Positions 41,531 to 54,312 of a stretch of DNA of 64,000 nt are shown piece after piece. Source of the DNA: Hoplostethus atlanticus (taxonomy: Eukaryota > Chordata > Actinopteri > Trachichthyiformes > Trachichthyidae); assembly GCA_034670405.1 (NCBI GenBank), contig JAXDDX010000014.1, forward strand, positions 2,901,001-2,965,000, read 5' to 3'. Position 1 is the first letter of the stretch; each line of letters begins with the position of its first letter. The notes below the pieces were generated by a model. That model did not search any database, was not told the DNA's origin, and saw only the letters and a list, made by a program, of their open reading frames with translations. Position numbers and translations under genes: made by a program.

Positions 41531-43884
41531 GAAATCAATTTAATATATTTTCTGTGATTAACAACGTACCTACTCCAAATAGAAAATTAACTTATGTTAT
41601 TATTTGCAAATACTATTTGACCCACACACTCCATTTACTTTTTTTGCTACCATGTCATATTTCGGGTGTGCCAGGTAACGTGCCATGATGTAAGTGTTTA
41701 GCAAGTTGATTTCCTTTGATTCTTAACAACAATCTTAGTTTACTGTGATATCCATTTAAGCCATGCTAATTTATTCAGATTATTGCAGTGTGAGCCATTT
41801 TAATGTATCATACATAATTCAAAATAGTTTCAGGTCGTTGTTTTCCTAAGATGAAAAATGTTTTGAGCTAATTAATGATGTCCTAAGGCTTAGTAATTAG
41901 GGTTTTGAATCCTATTGTTAATAGGCTCTGATGACTTACAGGGAGAGTTTCCAGTGTGGTTGAGGGTGAAAAGTAATCACCATAACATAATTTGTTGTTC
42001 CATGTATGGACTAATGATGTGTCCTTTAAAGACATTAGATCATGAACAGGGCTTGTTGATTGTAAGTGATGAGATGTGTACATTGTACTGCATGACACAA
42101 GCATATTTCTATAAGAAGATTTGATGCCAACAAGGTTTGTAGGTTAATGAGCAGCTATCAAATCTTTGGAAGCATTTTACACAACGGATACACATCTTTG
42201 GCAGATTGGGGGGACACTTTGGGCACTGTGAAGCGCTGCACTGCAGAGCAAATCAGACATTAACTACATGGCCGGGTGTGACACTGGGCCCAATGTCACT
42301 CCTCCCTGCAACTAACTCTGTTCTCTAACAACCCTCTCCCAATCAACTGAGGCTGGTTTCCCTGCCAGCTTTCTGAGGGTGAACACTCAGTGAGCAGTGG
42401 CATCAGGAAACAATGAAACAACTTGCCATCAGTTTTTAAACCAACCCAAACTGCCGTTCACAAAAAGGATCACTCAACATCAATCTCTATTAAGAATGGA
42501 CTTCCAACTTTGAAATGTACAAAACAAAGGACAATAATGCTCAACCTCTCACCTAGCCAGTTCCCTCCTGTCTCACCATTACTTCCTGGGCGTGCCAAAC
42601 AGATGGGCATGTACCTGGCAACAGATATTGCCTGTGTTGGGGGTGGTACCAGCAACCACACCCTTAATTGGTTTCAACCACTATGTCTAGTAAAAGTAGT
42701 CTAAATTGAATAGCGAACATTTAACATTCATTCAATTGCCTTGTCTCATAGTTATGTATGGTTTAAAGACATTAACTTAGGTAAAAATGTTTAGAGCAAT
42801 GCCTTAAAAGACATAATTGAATCCCTTTTCCCCCCGTGTCTTAGAGTTGGGAAATGCCAAATGGTGTTCCATGGTGTTTGCCTCCTGGTATTTGTAAAAA
42901 ATAAGTCATAGGTGTGACACCGGGTTTACGTGGACAAGTTTAACTGGATGAGCTCCTTGTTGCAGAAGTCCTCAAGGTGGCCATGATGGCAAGTTCCCAC
43001 GGCCCAGGACTGACTGGCACAGTGATGCTAATCCACAATGCCTTTCAATAGAAATCAACAACACGGTTCAAGTTCAATTAGTCACAATGTAAAAAATGTC
43101 TAAACTAAACTAGAGCCACACATTAGTAAAATAAACTAGGAAATCGACAAAGAATGTATTGTTCATAGGAATAGAAGGAATATGTGTTATTTACCAAATA
43201 GCTCTCGCTAGCCTTGAGATAAACTATTCAATACATTATTGAATGTTTGGTTCATTCAGCCAACCTTGCAGTCAATGTGTGACTCACTCCAAAATCGCTA
43301 AGCTAAACGAATTACAACGTTAGTTGCTAACCAGGTCGTGCTACCTCATTCTTAGCCTGAGAGTGTCCCATAAAAACGGCAATTACCGATTCATAGAACT
43401 ACCTTACATGCCGTTTGTTTCATTTATCCCACAGTTCCTGTTGTTGCCGTCTCAACAAAGGAACAAATCAAAGTCGTCTGGCTGCCTTCTGAAGAAAAAA
43501 GCCAAGTCAGAGTCCGTTTTTGACAACAAACATTAACATGAGCAGCAATGACAGTACATTCCTGGGCACAACCAGACAGTCCGTCTTAATGCCCCACCCC
43601 AGGAACATACGTTTCATAAGTTTCAAAATAACAATTTTCTCCAATTAGATATTTACATGTATTATTGGTTAAAAAATCTACAACATTATTATATCTATAT
43701 AATTATACTAAACAGAGTTGAAAGTCCTGCATAGACATTAAAAATACAATTTATTTCCACAAATAATAAATAATGGCGCGCATACATGAAACGGCACAGT
43801 ATAGCCAGCCCCGACAGCGACTCGCTTTAGGACCCAGCGGAAACCAGCGGAATCCCATCACAGTACTTGTAACACACGTACCAC
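41531..43884. other. Intergenic DNA, no genes recognised
   Basis: Open frames at 42423-42704 and 43324-43536 carry no recognisable motif. The last 150 bp are GC-richer than the surroundings. Confidence 0.4.
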
Positions 43885-44390
43885 TCACATTTTTGCAAAT
43901 TCAGCCACTTTGGAGAACCTGGCCCATGAGCAGCTGGAACGTTGCTGAGGCCCCATGAAGTAAAAAGGGTATGGTGGTGAATTGGAAGAGACCAAGTGGA
44001 GTTCTGAAGGCAGTGAGGACCAGGGTAGTGATGAAATAGTCCCTTCCAATTCTCTCCAGCAGGTCATCTATCTGGGGCATCAGGTAGGCATCGAAGAAGG
44101 AGATGCAGACCTGAAGGGACCCATCCTTCTGATGATGATTGGGTTGCTCCACTCACACTCTTAATGCTCAATGACCCCCAGCTCCAGCATGGTCCGGATC
44201 TCATCCTTCAGAGCCCCAACCATTCATTCTGGCACTCTGTGGCACATTGGTCAGGCTTAATCTGGATGGAATACTTCAGGGTGGTGGTTCGTCCTGGCTT
44301 CTGTTGGAATAAATCTGGGAAGTCCCCGAATACAGCTCCACTAGCTGATTACTGTCCAGATGAGAGAGGGACACAACCATGGTAACCATA
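43885..44390 (-). pseudogene. Ty3/gypsy pol (reverse transcriptase) remnant
   Basis: On the minus strand the frames show blocks in order: the end of the protease-RT linker (a decayed KPGRTTTLKYSIQIKPDQ-type block at about 44250-44310), then WSNPI-like text, DGSLQVCISFFDAYLMPQI, DDLLERIGRDYF, AFRTPLGLFQFTTIPF and LLHGASATFQLLMGQVLQ. These are RT domains 1-4 of a gypsy element. A deletion removes the DLTKGYWQVPL-type part with the first catalytic Asp, and the YxDD region is missing. Stops and frameshifts occur throughout. No LTRs were found beside it. Confidence 0.85.
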
Positions 44391-44942
44391 GAGCATAGCA
44401 CAACATTCCATCAGCCATGAACCAGTGTTCCATTATCCATCACACACAAGTGTTGCAAATGTGGATGTAATCGATGTTTGTTTGTTTGTTTGTTTTTTCA
44501 CTGGAAAGATGATAGTGCGTAAACAGCAAAAACACAGTGGGAATAGATTTTGTTGCTCAGTATAGACTTGGTATTTATTTATTTATTTGCTTATTTATGT
44601 TTAAGTATGATATACAGTAAAGAGATTTTTCCATTCTATAAATACACATTAAATAAATAGGATATCTTATACATTATTAGACTGACCCTGTGTGTACATG
44701 CCTAAATTCCCAGTTTGCCTGAAATTGGCTTTTCAATGATGTTTGGGTTGTTTCTGGGCGTATGCCATTTGCTGTGGGAGCAGCCAGTGCTCAGCTGGGT
44801 TGTGGGTTGTGGCACTGGAAAGTCATAGCAACAATTCATAGCAACAATTGCAGAAAGCAGCAAGAAACAAAAGAACAGCGAAGCTAAAGGTGTGGCAGAC
44901 AAGATCTGTTCAAAAACATGGGTGAACAGGGTCATTTTTTAA
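44391..44942. repeat. Intergenic DNA with (TTTG)n and (TTTA)n runs
   Basis: (TTTG)n at 44476-44496 and (TTTA)n-like text at 44573-44600; otherwise unassigned. Confidence 0.6.
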
Positions 44943-45137
44943 ATTACAGATATTGCCTGCATTCATTGTCTGTTTCTTCAATGCTTGCTGTGGGCTATAC
45001 GGACGCCAGTTACCTTAGCCTCAGGCTCGATGCGTTTCAAGGTAGACAGCTCATCAAGATGACTGGACTGGAGTGGGATCTTGACCAACCAATACATTTC
45101 CTGCCTCAAGGCAAAAAGTTGCATATTGTAGCTTTAA
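44943..45137 (+). mobile_element. TTAA MITE, copy 1, left-truncated
   Basis: This matches the copy at 50067-50379 over its right two thirds: GCATTCATTGTCTGTTTCTT, GTAGACAGCTCATCAAGATG, CTGCCTCAAGGCAAAAAGTT and GCATATTGTAGCT followed by TTAA at 45134-45137. The left terminal repeat is missing. Confidence 0.8.
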
Positions 45138-45831
45138 AATTGATATTGCTACACCTTTTCTTCCTTTAGAGGTTTGGTATGGGATTTCAGAAAAATTAAA
45201 TTAAATTCACTTAAATTCGCTCACTCTTATCAAACTCAATTAAATCTGCATGGAGAAGAGCCATCAGATTAAATGGATTCAACTATCAAGTCTAGTCTGT
45301 GTTACATAAATGCGGAGTGTCATTTGAAAAACACACACGCACGCACACACACACACTAAGACTTAATAGGACCCCTGCATAAGCCTGTGACCTTTACTTC
45401 CAAAGTGCTGCATTAGAATTCACAGACGCACGCAACAGAGTCTTTGTGACAGAAAAATGGTTTTGTTTACCCACCCTGACTGATAACAAGTTATAAGTAA
45501 AAATGAATGCATGAATGTAAAATAATTCTAGACTAATAGAAGGATATACTTACCCATGGCAGACCTAAGTAACCGTTATTAATTATGTGTTGAATACTAC
45601 AAATTCTGAATTTATCAATACTGTGACATCAAACACTATTATTTTTATAATGTTACAGTTGCAGTCTTACAGTAAGAAAAAATCAATACATTGAAATCCA
45701 AATAACAGTGGCACTCACACATCTTCAAGTGCAATTAACACAATATATAATGTTTAATAAGTATTTTGATCATTCCCATTAACCAAACTCGTCAACACTG
45801 CATGAACAGCTACTGCTATTCTCTAATTTAT
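45138..45831. other. Intergenic DNA, (CA)n run
   Basis: An imperfect CA run at 45330-45357; nothing else. Confidence 0.5.
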
Positions 45832-46021
45832 CCCTACTGCTGTGGTCCTCAAATCCGGTCCTCGGGGCCCGAGCACTGCTGGTTTTCTATCCTACTAATT
45901 ACATTCACCTAGACTAAACCAGTCCCTGATTAGACAACTAGAATGGAAACTACCTGGCAGAATAGAAAACCAGCAGTACTCTGGACCCAGAGGGCCAGAT
46001 TTGAGGACCACTGCCCTACTG
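45832..46021. mobile_element. 174-bp hAT MITE with perfect 8-bp target duplication
   Basis: The element is 45840-46013. CCCTACTG lies directly before it (45832-45839) and directly after it (46014-46021). The terminal inverted repeats, about 50 bp, run from TGTGGTCCTCAAATCC to GCACTGCTGGTTTTCTAT on the left, and from ATAGAAAACCAGCAGTACTC to ATTTGAGGACCACTG on the right. The right end gives the usual CAG terminus; the left end has mutated to CTG. It is non-coding. Confidence 0.95.
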
Positions 46022-48586
46022 GCTTATCTCAATGACTTAGTGGAATACCGAGGAAAGACATTGATACAAACCTATTTAGCAATGAAATGCTTTCTTAGCT
46101 CTATTTTTGATATTGATATCATATACTGTAGCTGCTGCCATTTGTGGCATTATGCATTGTTTTTAGTTCTGTGTGTGTCAACACAACAAGTACAGGTGCA
46201 TACAGCCACAGAGACATTCATTTACATTGAGAAAGCTGCTTTTATGGTCTGAGCCAAGATGCGTTCTTATGCAGCATAAATATTGTACATGACTACTACA
46301 GAGCTTTACTGGAATTATTCATCATAAAATATGATTTCCTGCCTGTGCATTTATTTATGTGTTGAATGAATAAAGGAAAATGTGTCAGGATGAGAGTTAG
46401 GAAAGATATGTTCTGAAGTGTCATCTTTATCGAGGTTTTTGAAGCTGCAGTATGGACCAGACTCAGACCTTGAATTAAGTGCAGTAGTGCCATAGTAAAA
46501 TTTTGAGGCGCACACCCAACACACAATTCCCCTATAAGATACGCGTTTGAGGTCTTCACATTCTGATACACAGATTCTGACATTGATTTAAGTCCATTTT
46601 TACACTTGCCTTACACACCTCAAACCATACAATATATCTAGTGCTCCCATCAGTATGATAAAACAAGAATTCTGTATACTAACAAATGCCACATAATACA
46701 CCAAATAAGACATGAATTGGCAAGTCGCAAAAACTTGAAGGAAATTAATTAGACTGTGCAACTGTGTTGATTGGTCATAAAATCGTGTTTTAGTGTCCCA
46801 TGGTCTAAATGCTCAGAGACTCCTCCCTACCTGGAACAAAATTCTGTGGTTAACACTGAATACTATTTTTTGGACGTTTTTGTTATGACCAAAGATATTG
46901 AATATCAGCCGGCTATCCAACAAGTGAAAACGAGCTTAATGTTACTTACATGCTTGCCAGCTATGACATTTGTCATTTGTATCAAGTCATTTGTTTGCTA
47001 ACATCATGACTACTGGGTGACGAGATTAATAGTTTGGGCATAGAGAAACAACAAAATGTACTCATAGTCTCATTCATTATGGTAAATAAGTTTAATAAAA
47101 AGTTATTTGGATGTGTGTCTAATGTGTTACTTTGATATATCAGGTAAGGAGTTGTGTATTGTATGCATTGATTGTAATTGTGGTGGTAGTCCATAGAGCT
47201 TTTGTGGGGCCCTGCTTATTTCATGATGTTTGCGTTTGACAGTAAGTTTTGTAGCTTGGCAAGGTTGTGGAGAAAGGGTATATTTTAATGTTATTAAAGG
47301 CACAGTTCATACTGCAGGCATTTGAGACATGTGCAGTTATCCTACAGTTGGAGATCTAGAGGGATCTACACATAGATGCTTGTCCTGACAATCTATAAAA
47401 GTGCTTTTTAAGAAGTTTGGGCATCAACTAAACTGACTTACTGTACAAAAAACACTTGATTTGTACATTATGGATTAGAGATAATAATTCAAAAGTAAAA
47501 GCATCACACATTATTTAAAACAAATATCACCATGTTGACCTGCTAGTTTTGTATTCCCGATCAAATGTAGTGTGACACATCATTTGTGAATCGGGCGCAA
47601 CAGTAAGTTGGGAACACCTGCTCCAGGTGCTGGATGATGGCACGAGGCAAGCGAGCAATTCTGCTCCACCTATTCTGGTATGTATGAATCATGTTAATCC
47701 CGTGGCCTGGAAGCTACTGACCAAGTTTGCACGGTTCAGTGGGCTGACATGGTAGAAAGTGTACTTTTTGGAAAAGGGCAATACTCTTGATGGCATCCTT
47801 GAAGATAAGCTCTACGCCGTATGTTCGGCAACGTCTCCCGAGGATAAACATTGCCATCTCCCTTGAATCAACAAACAACACCACTCTTCACTCCAGTCAT
47901 CACAGTGGCACCATCTTTTCTGATGGCTATCGGCTTGCTGTTCCATTCTTCAGACTGCCATAGGGGTGGAGAGAAAACAAATATTCTTAATAATCTTGAT
48001 TCTACCTATTTGCAATTCTGCATTGATGCACAAAAAACAACAACTATTTTCATTTGTATTAGCCTCTGTGTTAGCCACTGGAGCAGAAGTGGAGAAATCT
48101 ATGATTAAGCCAAATCCTCCTGCATTATCATAGGGTGATACTGCTTTCTTTCACTGTAGCACCACAGACCTTTTAATTTCATGTTTTTAATGTTAATAAT
48201 GTTTCTATGAGGTCTGCTATTCTCAATATACAACAAAAAATATTTTTCTATCCATAGTATTCGCATGATGTCATAGCTGTCTCCGCAGCAATACTGTTGA
48301 CATTTGTAACATGCCTGTATGTTGCTATCACAAGGCGTGACAGCATACCAGTTAGAGACAGCATCGTCGGCAAACCTTTATTGTGACAAAAAACATCACC
48401 TTAGAAATTTCCCTGGTTGTGTGTCCTCATTTTATCCTCGGTGTGTGTTGTTTTTTTCACTGCACAAAATTATCATGGGAGAAAAGCACTTCATAAATGA
48501 TAAGTAAGTTAATGACTAATGTATAGCCTGTAGAATCAATGGACACTTATGGTTTGAGATAATCAGGAACATGGATGAACAAGGGT
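46022..48586. other. Intergenic DNA, one unexplained coding-like patch
   Basis: At 47600-47870 the base composition and minus-strand text resemble decayed coding DNA (for example FHVSPLNRANLVSSFQATG with stops), but I could not assign a family. Nothing else is recognised. Confidence 0.35.
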
Positions 48587-48690
48587 TTTTAAAAGCGCTA
48601 TAGTTACAGCGATGTGCGGGCTGTGCAGCCCCACTTCATGAACTTGACTGAAAAGGGGCTTTTTACATAGTTACATAATGCAGCTTTAAT
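48587..48690. mobile_element. Possible tiny TTAA MITE
   Basis: The right side reads TACATAATGCAGCT followed by TTAA (48687-48690), and the left side TTAA-like followed by AAGCGCTATAGTTAC. The two ends are only loosely inverted repeats. The style matches TTAA MITE ends of fish. Confidence 0.3.
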
Positions 48691-50066
48691 GTACATCTAG
48701 TTGACTTATTTTGTAATGATGAGATGTAAGTTTATTATGTTGAGAATTGTGAGACTCGTGAGGCACTTAAAATCATTTTATAATCAAATCGTAGCCCTAA
48801 AAATTGAAATCAAAATTAATTGTGAGGTCCCAGAAGATTCCCACCCCTAAACTGTGTTCATGTCATATTGGAAGAAGAGGAAGAACGGGATGACATCTTG
48901 TGTCTGTAACTTGGAAGCATTCACGTGTTGGCGTGATGGCGAATGGTCAAATGTTGTCGTTAACAAGTTGGTTTAAAATTAACCACAAAACTGCAGTAGA
49001 TACAGCTTGCTTTTCGTAAGTAGATTGTACCAATGTGAATATAACTTATTTTGATTTTATTATATTTCTATCATATATTTTATTATATAATATGACTTAT
49101 TTTGATACCTTGGACTGCTGACATCAATGGATTCGCTGCCATGTTTGCTGCCTATGTTGACACACTTCTGCAATTCGTGACACCATTTGAGAGATATCGG
49201 AGCCTACAAAAACATCCCCACATGGCCTTCTTGTAATTACCACTACGAGGCTGACATGAACATTTTATCCCAGTCGGCAGCTTTATGGTAAATCCGACAT
49301 GATGTGAAGACGACATAAACAGAATATTCATTAATCCACTTACTCGCACATCCAGTCAAAGTCAGAGTGGCCTCCCTTTTTTTCCTGTGACATGGACCTT
49401 GCAAAACATGGTTTTCATCTTTTCCTGGAGGTCAGAGCTCCTATATTCCTCCTATTTCTGTCCTATTCAACAGTGGTTGAATAGGACAGAGAGGCTTGTA
49501 GGTGACCTTCTGACTTTTCATGGTTCATTCCCAGATAGTAGACTAACATTGTATCAATGTAGAATCAATGTTAAAGCATCAATGAAACTAACATTGATTC
49601 AACATCTGTTTTGCACCCTGAAATAATGTTGATTCAACATCAGTCTTCAATGTTATTTCAATCAGCAGCATTCTGTGGTGACTTGCCAGTAAAATACCAT
49701 GTCATTCTCAGTTCCATTCAATCTGAGACTAAGTGATGCAGAATCAATGCTATATTTCAACATTTATTCAGTGTTAGTCTATTTTGGTTATGTTCTCGAG
49801 CTCCATTGTTTTAACTCCAAAGACAAATTAATTATTCCATTGCTTTTCCATGGCATGTTTTAAAAAAAAAAAACACACACACCATTACTTTGTCGGTGGG
49901 ACTTCTAAACCAGCCAGCTTCTTGGGGCTCCACTGTCTGTGCAACGCCATTTACAAACTCTTTTTTTTCTTTTTTTGTCCTTGTCTTAATATTTTGTAAT
50001 TTATTAATATTTTCCACACACCTGCTATGTGTAATTAATAATATATGTCAACTAACATTAGGATAG
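48691..50066. repeat. Intergenic DNA with a self-similar ATTGATTCAACAT block
   Basis: Between 49540 and 49770 the words AATCAATGTT, ACATTGATTCAACAT, AATGTTGATTCAACATC and AATCAATGC recur in both orientations, a pattern seen in old fish DNA-transposon interiors. An A12 plus CA patch lies at 49861-49882. No ends were found. Confidence 0.4.
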
Positions 50067-50379
50067 TTAAGCTACAGTATGCAACTTTTTTCACGTTAGA
50101 ATAACAAATATATACATTATCAGTATGTCACATTGCACATTGCTTTTAGTATTGCAGATTGCCCGCATTCACTGTCTGCTTCTTCAAAGCCTGTGGTGGC
50201 TTTACAGATGCCGGTTACCTCAGCTTCGGGCAAGATGCCATTTTCAAAGTAGACAGCTCATCAAGATGAGTGACAAGTGCTAGGGCACTTTTTTGAACAT
50301 GACCAAATGAGGGGGAAGATGGTGGGACTAACAATACACTTTCTGCCTCAAGGCAAAAGGTTCCATATTGTAGCTTTAA
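50067..50379. mobile_element. TTAA MITE, copy 2, both ends present
   Basis: The element is 50071-50375 (305 bp) between TTAA at 50067-50070 and 50376-50379. Its ends are GCTACAGTATGCAACTTTTT and, inverted, AGCTACAATATGGAACCTTT. It carries no coding sequence. It shares its right two thirds with 44943-45137. The TTAA target and AGCTACA ends fit non-autonomous Kolobok- or piggyBac-like elements, with the first more likely. Confidence 0.82.
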
Positions 50380-50933
50380 CCATTGATGGCAGCAAAGAAA
50401 CTGGAGTAGAAGATTGGAGAAGTTTAGTCTACTGCTCTGTGTAGAGCCAACATAACAAGCAGGCAATCAATGGCCTGTAGAGACATTGCTTTGCTTTGCT
50501 TTGATTTGCTCACGGTCAATGAGAGTGTACGGGACAAAGTTTGAGAACAGGCAAAGACCAAAGTCTCTATAACTGTGGCATTGAAATGTTTTAATTTATT
50601 GTTTATTTTAATTTATTTATTTGGCATTCAAATGTTATTGTCTCAAAAAACTGCACCCATGTGACCTATATTGATTTATCTGCCAAAGACAAAGTTTTAC
50701 CATTTCAGACCCTTCCTGTACCCACCTACACTACACCTACCCTACTCTGACATTGCATCTACACTCTAACATTGCACAACAACTTCACCAACAATTTCAA
50801 ACCTCACTTCCGCAATAACAATATGTTAAATGTAAGTTACAGGTAATGGCAAATAATTGACTAACCTGACATTTGCTTTATTTAAACACAGAGATACCAC
50901 AACACACACTAAAGGTAGCTACCTTATTGTAAC
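50380..50933. other. Intergenic DNA, nothing recognised
   Basis: No repeat ends or coding motifs. Confidence 0.45.
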
Positions 50934-52665
50934 TGTGGAAATCTACTCAGTTCCAATTACTCTGGTTAATATTTATATGTTTCCTAATTTTGATAACCCA
51001 CTTTTTTAAAGGAATATTTTCTCACTTATTACTACTTATTTTGCTCACTCAAACTTCAAAAGTCATATGCAGTGATTTCAAATGCGTTTTGGACCCGTAT
51101 TTAGATAGATCCTCTCCTTTAAGAAAGTCTAAAGCGGCAAAATTTATCAATGCATTTAACTCAAATGTATTGGATATATGGAGGAATGTAAATCCCACTG
51201 GGAGAGACTATTCTATTTTCGGCAGTGCATAACATCTCCAGCCAAATTGATTATTTCCTATTGGATGCCAAACTGCTGCCGTATATACATAACGTTAAAT
51301 ATAACATTGCCATTTTGGATCATGCTGCCCTTACATTTTGTATCTAGCTGGCTCTGAAAGGCTCAGTAGATGGAGGCTCAATCCTGCATTGCTCACCGAC
51401 CCAATATTTTGTACTAATCTAGAAACCCATATTATTATTTTTTTGAGACCGATGAAAACCTAGAGACTTCCCCTTCTTTACTATGGGATACTCTGAAAAC
51501 GTATCTAAGGGGACACATTATCTCAAATGAAGCTTTCAAAACTAAGCAAAATAGAGGTGAGGGTTAGAAGGTACTCCTACTGAAATATCAATATAATAAA
51601 ATTCTGTCAGCAAGAATTAGTAAATCCCTTTTAAATATTAAGCAACACTTTTTTAAAATTATTTTTTATTTAATATAATGTATTCAGCCTGCTAGATGCT
51701 GAAAAAGTGTTCGACCAGGTTGAATGGTACTACTTATTTGCTGTATTATGTATGGATCAAGCTGCTGTATAAAAACCCTGAAGCGAGAATCATCACAAAC
51801 CAGACCAGCTCTCTAGAATTTGCGCTGCACAGGTCCATGGGACAGGGCTGTACACTCTCACCTCAGCTCTTCACCCTAATGTTAGAGCCACTGGCTAAGT
51901 CAATATGGTCTGATTAAGTGGATACACCACAATTAAAACATCAAACAAAATGTCATCATATGCAGACGATATTATACTTTATATAACAAAACCACAAAAT
52001 AGTATTCCCCGAATTGTCAAAGTGATTACTTCATTTGGCAGTTTCTTTGCCAGGCACTGGCAGATGAGGCCACCATTACTCAGTCACATGCTCTGCCCTA
52101 GGGTGCAGACCTATTGGAACGTTTTTGAAATTATGTCTGCAATTTTAGGTACCCCAAAAGAACTGGACTGCCAAGCAATTATTTTCAACACCTCTGACTA
52201 CCTTAGCAGACTGTCGCTATTTCAACAGTTGTTAACTGTCTTATGTCTGCGAAGAAATATCTATTAATGCTATGGAAAGGCAAAGAGGTACCTAACATTA
52301 AAATGTGTCTCTCAGATGTAATCAATACTCTAGAAGTCGAAAGGATTAGATTCTTGGGGAAGGCTTGAGGATTAAGTTTGACTTTTTGGCAACCTTTCAT
52401 TCAATACTTAGAAAAGATGTCTAATCAAAATGATTCAATACCTTTGGGTCCTGCTTGAAGTTACAAACTCTCAGGATCCAGGAAGGAAAACGGGTTGGGG
52501 GGTTGGATTTGGGGGTTCAGGGTCAAGCTCCTAGTCATTAGTAGTTTTGTTCTTTGTGACTGATTTCTTTTTAGTTTATCTTATTTTTCATATTATACAT
52601 ATATTTTTGTACATCAATATGTTGTATTGTATACCATTTGAAATGCTTCAATAAAAACTATACAA
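50934..52665 (+). pseudogene. Decayed L1 LINE: endonuclease and RT remnants
   Basis: The plus-strand order is as in L1 ORF2. First the apurinic-type endonuclease: PITLVNIYMFPNFDNP, DFKCVLDPYLDRSSP, DIWRNVNPTGRDYSIF, then QIDYFLLDAKLLPY in another frame. A shortened, stop-filled linker follows. Then come RT blocks: LDAEKVFDQVEWYY (about 51690-51730), WIKLLYKNPEARIITNQTSS, RSMGQGCTLSPQLFTLMLEP and the YADDIILYITKP box (about 51956-51990). A C-terminal piece, LMLWKGKEVPNIKMCLSDV with LEVERIRF, lies at 52255-52350. The tail is AATGCTTCAATAAAAAC. Frameshifts and deletions inactivate it; ORF1 and the 5' end are missing. Confidence 0.92.
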
Positions 52666-53999
52666 ACTAAATGAAGAGGTGTGGCCCTGCCATCAATCAA
52701 TAGCCAAACATTAGCTATTTGGTGAATAACTCCTTGCTTATTAAGCTAAATGAGGCTATAATTTGTGAAGAGAATGTTATTTTTAGTAATACACTCATGA
52801 TTAATGCTTATATGGCCGCAATTGTATAAAACATTCCATTCCAAACACCCATGCATCACTTCAGCTGGGCAGAGAACAAAGTAGCATGTTCTCTGTGTAA
52901 ATATATAAAATCTTTTTCCACCTCCACCTTAATCTGCTAAATCTACTACAATATGGATGAATTAAGCGTGCAAGCACAACATTTTATCTATTGCCTGACA
53001 TAATCCCAGACCACAAAATCTCTTGTAAAGTGTCATTAGCCCCTCCATCTAAGACCCACCCTACTTGTATTGACTGATGCCTCTTCAATTTACTTATTGA
53101 AAATGGCACTTGAAAAAAGCCAAATGGAGGCAGCAACATGTAAAAGAAAATGTGTGTTTATTAAAATGTATTTCATTTCATTCACTCAGTTTATTAAATA
53201 TACATTAAAGTCAACTCATTATAAATGTGATTGAATATAATCATGAGCGTTCAAATGACACAGAAACATCTATCTCTTATCAATGCAGGGGCCCTTCAAC
53301 ATCATGTTGAATGACTAATCTAGCCAACAGTGACAGCTGTGCAATGATACCGCCATGCTGCATAAATGGCCCATAAAGGTTTTTTTAATCTCACGTGAGG
53401 AGCTCGCAACAAACAAATATTGCTTCTTGAATATGCCATATGCAAGTGCACACACAATCACCAGGTAAATCCACTACTCAAAATAACCAACCATGATAGA
53501 AAAACAAATCAATACAAACATCATCCTATGATCAACACATGGAATCTAAACCAATATTGCCCCATCTCTATACAGAACACCCTTTTCATTGGGGAGTGTA
53601 ATAGTAGGGAATCAAATCTCAATCCCTGGCCCTCTCCAGTTCTCTAGTCACTCACATGAAAGGTTTCATTCTTGTATCTCCTCTCCAATGACAAGTTTGG
53701 CCTTTCCCACTCACTCTAGCTCACCATAAAATAAGTCATGCTGCAGCTCTGATCCAGAACTCTAGAGATTTCCCTGACCTTTATAAATGCAATAGGGGAA
53801 TGGAGACGCCTCCCTGGAACTGTAAAGGGACTATTTTGAACTCTTAAAATGAATGCATGTAGATGCTTGGGCAGTTTGAGATAAAATTCTATGGTTGTCA
53901 GCAGTATTGGTTCAGCAATGTTTTGTCATCCACTCTAAATATCACATTGAAATTTAATTATCCAAAAACTAAATCCTGTTTTCAGGAGAGGCATGGGAT
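52666..53999. other. Intergenic DNA, nothing recognised
   Basis: No repeat ends or coding motifs identified. Confidence 0.4.
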
Positions 54000-54312
54000 T
54001 TACCTGCAGGAATGGTATAGCCTAGATTGACTCCTGCTGATGGAAGGGTATATTTAAGGAGTTGCTTTGTGGCTGTTATGGGGGTTGGATGTCAGTGTGT
54101 AGCTGAGAGCATGTGACGTTAAAGCTAATAATTAATAAATTGCGTTATTATGAGTTTTGGTCAGTTAAGGCAACTTAACTGTTTATTTGTTTTTGTACAT
54201 ATTTTGGTTAAAGTTGTAGCATGGTGCCACTTTTTGTAAATAAAACACCTTTTGTTATACTTGGACAAGTTTCTCGCAAGTTTACCACTCTGGTCAGGCT
54301 TCCTAACACACT
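54000..54312 (+). mobile_element. Possible 3' part of a solo LTR
   Basis: A TATA-like GTATATTTAAGGAG (54039-54052) is followed about 190 bp later by TTTTTGTAAATAAAACACCT, with an AATAAA signal, and by GGTCAGGCTTCCTAACA. This is the U3-R-U5 order of fish gypsy LTRs. No matching TG start or target duplication was found, so it is tentative. Confidence 0.3.
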
